Assembly: GCA_003566395.1 (NCBI GenBank)
Contig: PXDL01000363.1
Span: 1 to 8,045 of the forward strand
DNA length: 8,045 nt
Reading direction: 5' to 3'
Source of the DNA: Balneolia bacterium
Lineage (GTDB): Bacteria; Bacteroidota; Rhodothermia; Balneolales; Cyclonatronaceae
Part shown: piece by piece, positions 1 through 4,864 of the stretch
Numbering within the stretch: position 1 is the first letter of the stretch
Layout of the letters: every line of letters begins with the position of its first letter
Translations under genes and position numbers: made by a program
Notes under the pieces: generated by a model
Databases searched by the model: none
What the model saw: only the letters and a program-made list of their open reading frames with translations
Told to the model about the DNA's origin: nothing

Positions 1-1367
1 ATTCACATACTTTCATTGCAGCTACGAACGGAAACGGAATCTGGCGCATCACCCCGAATAAAACAGAGCGTCTTTTTGCAGATTCACCTGAATTGCGCAC
101 CGTCAGGGATCTGGCTTTTTCATCAGACGGTGCGTTATGGGCGGCCTCACCGGAAGGCATCATCCGCCTTCATCCCGATAGCACTTCCCTTCAGATCGTC
201 GATTCGGGTAATTTCAGCAGCATTACCGTTAACGGAAAGATGATTGCCTACTCCGGCATGGATACCGTCACACTCCGCACATATTACGAAACGCCTGAAC
301 ATCAAATTCCGCTAAGGCTTCAGCCCCTTCGTTTATTGGTTGACGACACTGAAATCAGTATGTATGATTTCCCTCGTATCCCGTGGTCGGCTCAGACGCT
401 TCACATCACTACCGCCACACCCTATTACCGTGCTCCCGGACGTCTTCGGTACCGCTATCGTCTCACGCCTTCAGATTCAGACTGGTTTACTGTAACCGAT
501 CCCAATTTGCGGTTCAAAAACCTCAAACCCGGTAATTATCAGCTCTCGCTCCAAGCCTACACGACCGACGGCACAGCCGCTTCCGAACAGGCGTCACTTG
601 CGTTTACCATAAGAGCTCCTTTTTGGCAGCAAGGCTGGTTTTTTGTGATGATGTTATTCCTTGCGGCAGCGGCAGGAGGAAGCACGTACCGTCTCCGGGT
701 GGCTCACATCCGTAAAAAAGAAAACGAAAGAATAGCACAGTTCAGAAAAACGATTGAGCTGGAACATCAGGCGCTTTGTGCTATGATGAATCCGCATTTT
801 ATATTTAATGTCCTCAACTCCATCCGGGCTTATATGTCGGAACACAGCCCTGAATCCTCCGGAGAATATCTTCAAAAATTTTCCCGTCTGATACGCTTAC
901 AGCTCGAAAACTCCTTTCGTGGAAAAGCGACCCTTTCCGATGAGCTAAAACGCCTCAACGATTATGTAGAACTCGAAAAATTACGGCTAAAGCATCCGTT
1001 AACTTTCACTGTTAACCTAAGCCCGGAAGTTGAAGCCGATGCCGATGCTATCGAGCTGCCTGCCATACTTCTTCAGCCTTTTGTGGAAAATGCGGTCCGG
1101 CACGGCATTCAGCCGCTTGACAAAGCAGGCATCATCACGGTAGATATTTCGATTCAGGAAAGCGATCTGCTCGATATCAGAATCCGCGACAACGGACGGG
1201 GGTTCAATCCGTTCTCCACACCGGACAACCATCGCTCTTTAGCTCTGAAGCTTATCGAACAACGACTTTCGCTGCTTGAAAAGCAAACCGGACGACCGGC
1301 TTCGCTCCGGATTCAAGATTCCGCGGAATCAGGCACCGAAATCCGCCTTACTGTGCCTGTTCATTAA
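1..1367 (+). CDS. Sensor histidine kinase, LytS/YehU type (His_kinase family) with propeller and Y_Y_Y sensor region; 5' end outside window
   Basis: This is the C-terminal 454 residues of a membrane sensor kinase. The frame is open from base 3 with no stop, so the true start lies upstream; the TTG at 93 is internal. In order I see the last propeller-like (reg_prop) repeats (ATNGNGIWRITP, GALWAASPEGIIRL), a Y_Y_Y domain (YRYRL, then FKNLKPGNYQLSLQA), one transmembrane segment at partial residues 212-232, a short coiled coil, and the kinase. The kinase has the LytS-type H-box MMNPHFIFNVLNSI (phospho-acceptor His265), the N-box PFVENAVRHG (Asn363) and the G-box IRDNGRGF (Asp396). The family autophosphorylates and passes phosphate to a LytTR-type response regulator. 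No receiver or HTH domain is fused, so this is not a hybrid one-component kinase. No regulator gene follows; a hairpin starts five bases after the stop. The family call is secure; the ligand is unknown. Confidence 0.93.
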   Translation, partial: SHTFIAATNGNGIWRITPNKTERLFADSPELRTVRDLAFSSDGALWAASPEGIIRLHPDSTSLQIVDSGNFSSITVNGKMIAYSGMDTVTLRTYYETPEHQIPLRLQPLRLLVDDTEISMYDFPRIPWSAQTLHITTATPYYRAPGRLRYRYRLTPSDSDWFTVTDPNLRFKNLKPGNYQLSLQAYTTDGTAASEQASLAFTIRAPFWQQGWFFVMMLFLAAAAGGSTYRLRVAHIRKKENERIAQFRKTIELEHQALCAMMNPHFIFNVLNSIRAYMSEHSPESSGEYLQKFSRLIRLQLENSFRGKATLSDELKRLNDYVELEKLRLKHPLTFTVNLSPEVEADADAIELPAILLQPFVENAVRHGIQPLDKAGIITVDISIQESDLLDIRIRDNGRGFNPFSTPDNHRSLALKLIEQRLSLLEKQTGRPASLRIQDSAESGTEIRLTVPVH

Positions 1368-1406
1368 AAAAGGCAGTTCCCGAAATTAAACCAATCGGGA
1401 ACTGCC
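1366..1406. terminator. Perfect 12-bp hairpin after the kinase gene, probable intrinsic terminator
   Basis: Arms 1372-1383 (GGCAGTTCCCGA) and 1395-1406 pair perfectly around an 11-base A/T-rich loop. An A-run at 1366-1371 precedes the stem, so the canonical U-tract is on the minus-strand transcript. On the plus strand the stem is followed only by AATTAAAAA. The position, directly after the kinase stop, suggests it ends the kinase mRNA. The base layout better fits termination of leftward transcription, for example read-through from the toxin-antitoxin operon. Confidence 0.65.
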
Positions 1407-1927
1407 AATTAAAAACGTGTTACTCACGCTGCACTCAGCCACGCTCGCCCGATGAATGGGTGGTCTTATCATCAAAGATAGAATCAAAGAAATCTGCATC
1501 TTAAAGGTCGTTAAGGGTTACGGTATCTCTTGTGTTTGTTTACGATGAATAGCCGGTGATGCAGTTCCAGGATGTTTTAAACCAAAATCATAGAAGGAAC
1601 ACACTTGCAGAATGGAGCCGTCTGAAGACAACTAACCGCCTGATTAAAGAACAAAACCCCAGTTAAAGAAAGATATGATATGAATTTCTCTTAGTCTGAA
1701 GTGTCATCGGTTTTTTGATGACGTGTAAATGTACGCATGCAAACAGGCAGCAGCGATAACTACTTTGCGAACGGTAGTCTATATCTTGTGAATGGTATAA
1801 ATACGGATGTCTTATGCCTTATCCCGATCCATTTATTTCCCCCTTAATTGGTATGCTATGAACTCACTGTAAAACTTAACCTAATACCATACCGCATTCT
1901 GAACCGGATTTAAGCAAAAAGGTCTGT
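1407..1927. other. 521-bp gene-poor stretch, no supported gene
   Basis: No reading frame here has convincing length or family signature. The longest plus-strand candidate I found is a 35-codon ATG frame at 1559-1666 without a recognisable motif. On the minus strand, 1435-1542 reads as two short protein-like stretches (TRDTVTLNDL and DADFFDSIFDDK) split by an in-frame TAA at 1501-1503. That could be a decayed gene end. A small hairpin (GTCATC 1703-1708 with GATGAC 1717-1722) has its T-run inside the loop, so it is not a terminator. I see no tRNA, IS end or repeat array. Confidence 0.6.
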
Positions 1928-2326
1928 TCACAGTTCGTACAGCTCCACAGCTCCGGAACGTATGATGTTACGGTCTCTCGTAACCAGCGGCCAGCCGCTC
2001 AGCAGGGATGTCGCCGCGATCAGGCGGTCAGCCGGATCCGCGTGGAAAGAGGCGGGGAGCCGGCGTTGAGCTGCTACCACGGGGACATCAGCGGGAAGAA
2101 CGTGGCAGACCCCGGGATGAACAGCTTTGGCAATCCAGGCCTCGAAGTTGGGTTCGAGATGAATACGGCCTTTCCGCTCCAGCATTTCTGTTTCCCAAAC
2201 GCTAACCCAGGAGATGGCAAGCTGCTTCCCGCCGGCAAGTCTGTCAAGTTGATGCCGTTCCGTAGTCTTAAGAGCGCCGTCACCCAGAAGCCACCACAAC
2301 CAGATATGGGTATCGAGCAGCACCAA
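1928..2326 (-). CDS. PIN-domain ribonuclease toxin, VapC-like (type II toxin-antitoxin)
   Basis: A 132-residue single PIN domain. Such toxins cleave RNA in a Mg2+-dependent way until bound by their antitoxin. The acidic site is intact: Asp5 in LLDTHIW, Glu45 in SVWETEML, Asp97/Asp100 in HADPADRLIAATS and Asp118 in LVTRDRNI. The DTHIWLWW opening and the HxDPxDRLI block place it with the COG3744-like PIN subgroup. It lies directly downstream of an RHH antitoxin: the antitoxin TGA ends at 2329 and the TTG at 2326 follows after two bases, so translation is probably coupled. No ATG is available at the N-terminus. GTG at 2323 is an equally possible start, shortening the protein by one residue. Full length and lacking frameshifts, so probably functional. 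The RNA target cannot be read from sequence. Confidence 0.9.
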   Translation of the reverse strand: MVLLDTHIWLWWLLGDGALKTTERHQLDRLAGGKQLAISWVSVWETEMLERKGRIHLEPNFEAWIAKAVHPGVCHVLPADVPVVAAQRRLPASFHADPADRLIAATSLLSGWPLVTRDRNIIRSGAVELYEL

Positions 2327-2328
2327 AT

Positions 2329-2595
2329 TCAGGAATCCGGCTCATTAAGCTGCATGCTGTGATTCCAATCCGGACCGCTATACCCTTCAAATCCTGAATC
2401 TTCGGGCGTAAGACCGGCTGCCGACCCGGTTCCGCGCAGCTCTTCCCAGGGAGCGGCTCCCTGAGCGGCCTTCGGTGTTTCCAACTCATTGGAAAGGGCT
2501 TTAAGGAAAAACTCTTTTAGGGTTATTCCTTCCTCCACGGCTTTAATTTTGGCCTTTTTCATAACAGCATCCGGTATATCTATTGTTGTTCGCAT
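2329..2595 (-). CDS. Ribbon-helix-helix antitoxin, VapB-like, partner of the PIN toxin
   Basis: An 88-residue protein with a typical RHH N-terminus: beta strand MRTTIDIP (1-8), helix A about 9-23, turn G-I-T, helix B TLKEFFLKALSNEL (25-38). The Pro/Gly/acid-rich tail (39-88) is predicted to be extended and, by family analogy, would wrap and block the toxin. RHH antitoxins dimerise, bind operator DNA by inserting the paired strands into the major groove, and repress their own operon, usually together with the toxin. The gene precedes the toxin by two bases, the classic antitoxin-first order. ATG at 2595 is the start because it begins the RHH strand exactly. No Shine-Dalgarno sequence precedes it, and the predicted -10 box ends only six bases upstream, implying a leaderless message. 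Confidence 0.88.
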   Translation of the reverse strand: MRTTIDIPDAVMKKAKIKAVEEGITLKEFFLKALSNELETPKAAQGAAPWEELRGTGSAAGLTPEDSGFEGYSGPDWNHSMQLNEPDS

Positions 2596-2630
2596 AAAAG
2601 CATATTAGCACATTCTCTAAGTTTTTTCAA
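2596..2630 (-). promoter_or_regulatory. Sigma70-like promoter of the toxin-antitoxin operon (predicted leaderless)
   Basis: Reading the minus strand, TTGAAA (complement of 2625-2630) is followed after exactly 17 bases by TAATAT (complement of 2602-2607). That is a near-consensus -35/-10 pair with ideal spacing. The -10 ends six bases before the antitoxin ATG at 2595, so the expected transcription start falls at, or one to two bases from, the A of the ATG. Motif quality is good; the start site is inferred. Confidence 0.6.
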
Positions 2631-2637
2631 GTTTTTT
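2618..2637 (-). repeat. Tandem 10-bp repeat over the -35 box, candidate antitoxin operator
   Basis: Plus-strand TAAGTTTTTT (2618-2627) and CAAGTTTTTT (2628-2637) are head-to-tail copies differing at one base. They span the predicted -35 element of the toxin-antitoxin promoter. A 10-bp period puts both copies on the same DNA face, as expected for two RHH dimers binding side by side. The low-complexity T-runs mean chance or slippage is also possible. Confidence 0.4.
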
Positions 2638-2649
2638 ATCATTCACCTT

Positions 2650-2685
2650 AAAAAAATATCCCACAGACGCTTTGGCTCATGTGGG
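2650..2685 (-). terminator. Intrinsic terminator upstream of the toxin-antitoxin promoter
   Basis: On the minus strand CCCACA pairs with TGTGGG. The stem extends inward by GA/TC and GC/GC around a CAAA loop, with one bulged base on each side. It is followed by ATATTTTTTT (complement of the A-run 2650-2656). It ends just before the toxin-antitoxin promoter. The tRNA-Thr unit already has its own terminator further upstream, so this one implies another leftward transcript between about 2690 and 2915. Confidence 0.55.
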
Positions 2686-2707
2686 AGTAGGTGCGCCGGG
2701 GAGTAGG
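2683..2707. repeat. Direct repeat GGGAGTAGG, two copies
   Basis: Identical 9-bp copies lie at 2683-2691 and 2699-2707, 16 bp apart, inside the hairpin-rich stretch. In the leftward RNA both read CCUACUCCC, giving two identical single-strand-capable pyrimidine-rich segments. The function is unknown. Confidence 0.5.
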
Positions 2708-2917
2708 ACCACGGGAGCAACTCCTCCGCCATGGCTGACCAATGTCCATCTTGGGGTAGGCATTCCTGCAAGCGCAATCCCATCAAGTTTGCCGGAACTA
2801 TCTCCCGGTTGCCAACCACGGCCCTACAGTCCGATGGTCATGCATTAGTTGTATCCATTCTAATTCGTTATCGCATCTTTGCTTAAATTCGCCTCCCTCA
2901 AGTCCTCATTCCTACAC

Positions 2918-2961
2918 AAAAAAAAATCCATCATAAACAAAGTTAACAATGGATTTTTTTT
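2918..2961 (-). terminator. Intrinsic terminator of tRNA-Thr
   Basis: Arms 2919-2931 (eight A then TCCAT) and 2949-2961 (ATGGA then eight T) are perfect inverted repeats around a 17-base loop. The leftward transcript ends the stem in a run of nine U. It lies nine bases after the tRNA 3' end. The symmetric A/T runs would also let it work in the other direction. Confidence 0.75.
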
Positions 2962-2970
2962 GAATGCAAG

Positions 2971-3043
2971 AGCCGAAGATCGGATTTGAACCGACGACCT
3001 ACGCTTTACGAGAGCGTTGCTCTACCAGCTGAGCTACTTCGGC
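2971..3043 (-). tRNA. tRNA-Thr (anticodon CGU)
   Basis: This gives a complete 73-nt cloverleaf on the minus strand. The acceptor stem is GCCGAAG/CTTCGGC (perfect) and the D arm GCTC...GAGC. The anticodon stem ACGCT/AGCGT carries loop CTCGTAA, so positions 34-36 are CGU and the tRNA reads ACG codons. The T arm is GTCGG-TTCAAAT-CCGAT with one G-U pair. The discriminator base is U and CCA is not encoded, so CCA must be added after transcription. The anticodon lies at 3008-3010. It closely resembles E. coli tRNA-Thr(CGU) in layout. It is divergent from tyrA and followed by its own terminator. Confidence 0.96.
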
Positions 3044-3058
3044 TTATAAAACTGAGAT

Positions 3059-3066
3059 CAAAATTA
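3059..3066 (-). promoter_or_regulatory. TAnnTTTG box upstream of tRNA-Thr
   Basis: The minus strand reads TAATTTTG, an exact match to the Bacteroidota -7 consensus TAnnTTTG. It ends 15 bases before the mature tRNA 5' end, leaving a short processed leader of a few bases. I do not see a clear -33 TTTG element, so this is a moderate call. Confidence 0.4.
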
Positions 3067-3194
3067 CGACCTTCCTCTATTAAATAAAACATTCCTTTTC
3101 TGAATCAGGAGCAGGAAAAACGAGATTTCTCCCTTTCCCGAAAAAACACCCTATATTCAGCCTTCCACCAATACAACCAACAGGCCGTGAGACT

Positions 3195-4316
3195 ATGAGT
3201 ACCCTTGATGAGCTGCGAACCCGGCTCGACCACATTGATGAATCCGTGCTTGAGCTGCTGGCTGAGCGCGGGGAAATCGTAAAAAAAGTTACCGATGCTA
3301 AAAAAGCAGACCGCGTGCCGGTGTATGTAGCCGGTCGGGAAGACGAAAAAACCATACGCTTCCGTGCTCAGGCCGAAAAACACGGCATCGATCCCGACTG
3401 GGCGGAAGATTTTCTGCGCATGATGATGAGTGCTTCCCGGGCCAATCAATCGGAAAACACCTTTCCGCGCTCCACTTCCTTTCCTAAAACATGGTTAATC
3501 GTAGGTGGATCCGGCGGAATGGGAAGGCTGTACGCAGGTTTAGCCAAAAAATCGGGGCATCAGGTACGCACACTCGACCGGCAGGACTGGCCAAAAGCCG
3601 AAGCGCTGATAAACGGTGCCGATGTGATTATCATCACCGTACCGATTCACATTACTAAACAGGTGATAACAGATATCGCTCCGATGCTGGAAAAAAGTCA
3701 GATACTCTGTGATTTCACTTCGCTAAAAGCCGACTATGTGCAGGCTATGCTGGAAGCCCATCAGGGTCCGGTGGTTGGGCTGCACCCCATGCACGGCCCC
3801 GATGTACGGCAGGTTTCGCGGCAGCTGATGGTAGTCTGCGAAGGCCGCCATCCCAAAAAATGGTCGTGGCTGACCGAGCAGTTTAGCTTATGGGGCATGC
3901 GAATCAAACGGGCAGATGCGAGCCGGCATGACCGGGCTATGCATCTGGTACAGGGGCTGAGGCACTTTGTAGCGTTGCTGCACGCCTCTTTTATGAACCG
4001 GCATGACCTACGGCCACAGGATATGCTCGATTACAGCAGCCCGATCTACCGGGCCGAACTTATGATGAACGGCCGAATCTTCGCCCAGGACGCTTCTCTG
4101 TATGCCGACATTGTGTTTTCCGACGAGGAGCGCATCACCCTGCTTAAAGATTTCCTGTCCCACCACAGCGGTCTGGCTGAAATGGTGGAGAATGGCGACA
4201 AAAAGGCATTTATCCGCGAGTTTGAAGCCGCGACCGTGTTTTTCGGTGATTTTGCCGATCAGGCACTAAAAGAGAGCGGATATCTTATCAACCGGCTGGC
4301 CGATCGTTTTGGATGA
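3195..4316 (+). CDS. tyrA: Bifunctional chorismate mutase / prephenate dehydrogenase (T-protein)
   Basis: Cytoplasmic tyrosine biosynthesis enzyme: chorismate to prephenate, then NAD+-dependent oxidative decarboxylation to 4-hydroxyphenylpyruvate. At 373 residues it equals E. coli TyrA in length. Residues 1-90 form an AroQ chorismate mutase domain (Arg8, Arg25, catalytic Lys36, Arg48-Glu49, aligning with Lys37 and neighbours of E. coli). Residues 100-373 form the dehydrogenase, with the nucleotide loop VGGSGGMGRLY (103-113), the catalytic His197 in GLHPMHGPD at the same number as in E. coli, and Arg286 in SPIYRAEL for substrate binding. ATG at 3195 starts the mutase helix directly; only a weak GAG precedes it. 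The gene is alone, divergent from tRNA-Thr. E. coli TyrA is feedback-inhibited by tyrosine; that is likely but unproven here. The fusion order is the enterobacterial one, see findings. Confidence 0.96.
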   Translation: MSTLDELRTRLDHIDESVLELLAERGEIVKKVTDAKKADRVPVYVAGREDEKTIRFRAQAEKHGIDPDWAEDFLRMMMSASRANQSENTFPRSTSFPKTWLIVGGSGGMGRLYAGLAKKSGHQVRTLDRQDWPKAEALINGADVIIITVPIHITKQVITDIAPMLEKSQILCDFTSLKADYVQAMLEAHQGPVVGLHPMHGPDVRQVSRQLMVVCEGRHPKKWSWLTEQFSLWGMRIKRADASRHDRAMHLVQGLRHFVALLHASFMNRHDLRPQDMLDYSSPIYRAELMMNGRIFAQDASLYADIVFSDEERITLLKDFLSHHSGLAEMVENGDKKAFIREFEAATVFFGDFADQALKESGYLINRLADRFG

Positions 4317-4348
4317 GGCGGGCTTCATCACCGCCTGATTATGATTTT
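4316..4348 (+). terminator. Weak hairpin after tyrA
   Basis: AGGCGG (4316-4321) pairs with CCGCCT (4331-4336) around a nine-base loop and overlaps the last base of the tyrA stop. The only T-run (TTTT at 4345-4348) comes about nine bases later, so termination would be inefficient or this is a 3' stabilising stem. Confidence 0.35.
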
Positions 4349-4410
4349 AAGGTGTTGTTTACAAGAAAATTCTATTTCACGGGATGAAAGTGATTCTTTT
4401 TTAATTTTAT

Positions 4411-4428
4411 GTGACACTATGTTGTCAC
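4411..4428. promoter_or_regulatory. Dyad GTGACA-N6-TGTCAC, candidate operator
   Basis: A perfect 6+6 inverted repeat with a six-base spacer stands in AT-rich DNA. It lies 10 bases upstream of a TATATTTG box and 49 bases before the ATG at 4477. It is the only strong palindrome in this intergenic region. The half site resembles the TGTGA half of CRP/FNR-family sites, but the arrangement (TGTGA-N10-TCAC) is not the canonical spacing. The regulator is unknown. Confidence 0.45.
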
Positions 4429-4438
4429 TATTGGTATT

Positions 4439-4446
4439 TATATTTG
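4439..4446 (+). promoter_or_regulatory. TAnnTTTG-type promoter box for the 101-residue gene
   Basis: TATATTTG matches the Bacteroidota -7 consensus and lies 30 bases before the ATG at 4477, giving a leader of roughly 20-25 bases. It sits within overlapping AT-rich inverted repeats (TATTTA 4435-4440 with TAAATA 4450-4455). A convincing -33 element is not evident. Confidence 0.4.
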
Positions 4447-4476
4447 AAATAAATATTAATCAAAACGGATATCAAT

Positions 4477-4782
4477 ATGACAACAGCACTCAGATTAACC
4501 CGCCCTTCTTTCCCGGTTCTCAAGCCCGTAGAACTGAACCCTGTTGATGATCGCGCCCTTAGCTGTGCCGAACTGCTTGGCTGGCAGGATCTGCCCGACA
4601 GCCTTCTTGAGCTGGTAGAAAGCGACCTTATCGGTTTTCATGATGAACTTACCGGCCGCTACTGCAGCCGCGACCAGGCCGTTCTGAACCGCAGGGCATC
4701 AGTGCGGTACTGGGTTGAAAATTACCTTAACGGGGCGTGCAGCTACGACACGGCCGCTTCCATGCTCGGAATGGATATTTAA
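4477..4782 (+). CDS. Uncharacterised 101-residue protein
   Basis: I do not recognise this family. The protein is soluble and mildly acidic, with no signal peptide or membrane segment. Residues 1-22 are Pro-rich and probably flexible; 27-58 look helical (LGWQDLPDSLLELVESDLIG); 64-98 look helical with many aromatic and basic residues (NRRASVRYWVENYLNG, then SYDTAASMLGMDI). Three cysteines (30, 63, 88) lack a clear metal-binding spacing. Base use matches the neighbouring tyrA, favouring a real gene over a chance frame. ATG at 4477 is the first start, with only a weak GGA about ten bases upstream. It has its own promoter-like box and dyad and no partner gene, ending convergent to the MFS gene. 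A small regulator or the antitoxin-like half of a pair cannot be excluded, but nothing shows it. Confidence 0.7.
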   Translation: MTTALRLTRPSFPVLKPVELNPVDDRALSCAELLGWQDLPDSLLELVESDLIGFHDELTGRYCSRDQAVLNRRASVRYWVENYLNGACSYDTAASMLGMDI

Positions 4783-4786
4783 AACT

Positions 4787-4832
4787 CGGAAGTAAATTCA
4801 GTTGCCGGGTAAGCGGATTTCCCTCCGGTTTT
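4787..4832. terminator. Imperfect hairpin between convergent genes, possible bidirectional terminator
   Basis: CGGAAGTAAAT (4787-4797) pairs with ATTTCCCTCCG (4817-4827) at nine of eleven positions around a 19-base loop. It is followed by GTTTT on the plus strand and, leftward, by AGTTTT. It occupies the 82-bp gap between the 101-residue gene and the end of the MFS gene, where a shared terminator is expected. The long loop and two mismatches keep the confidence low. Confidence 0.35.
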
Positions 4833-4864
4833 CGAAAAACGTGTTACGAACTTCGGTCGCCGGA

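Larger units (their letters stand above)
2650..2840 (-). other. Hairpin-rich stretch ending in a terminator; candidate small RNA or gene remnant
   Basis: This stretch has no recognised gene. Leftward, the RNA would contain a 6-bp stem with one bulge (CCAuCGG/CCGTGG, 2816-2837), GGTT-GGC-AACC (2807-2817), CCGGGA-GATAG-TTCCGG (2792-2808), GGAG-TTG-CTCC (2714-2724) and the terminator hairpin. Some of these overlap and would be alternatives. The same strand also contains a 46-codon ATG frame (2643-2783) reading WSAMAEELLPWSYSPAHLL, whose last codons form the terminator. A small coding gene or a decayed element is therefore the competing reading. I could not match it to 6S, SRP, RNase P, tmRNA or a known riboswitch. 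The promoter is not obvious. Confidence 0.3.

Noticed and set aside
93..95. TTG at 93 as start of the kinase gene
   Set aside because: The frame is open to the window edge and residues before it (ATNGNGIWRITP) continue the propeller repeats, so it is internal.
2042..2362. Plus-strand open frame of 106 codons
   Set aside because: It runs antisense through the PIN toxin, whose catalytic motifs are intact, and shows no family signature of its own.
2731..2886. Plus-strand ATG frame of 51 codons in the hairpin-rich stretch
   Set aside because: It has no family signature, and the terminator and hairpins indicate leftward rather than rightward transcription.
1903..2985. attL/attR pair from CGGATTT at about 1906-1912 and in the tRNA-Thr T-arm
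   Set aside because: Only about seven bases match and no integrase is present; this is expected by chance.
3080..3449. Minus-strand open frames of 91 and 114 codons
   Set aside because: They are antisense to the tyrA chorismate mutase domain and to its upstream region; their residue use is atypical for proteins.
4409..4430. Canonical CRP or FNR binding site
   Set aside because: The TGTGA and TCAC halves are separated by ten bases rather than six, so only a generic dyad operator is claimed.
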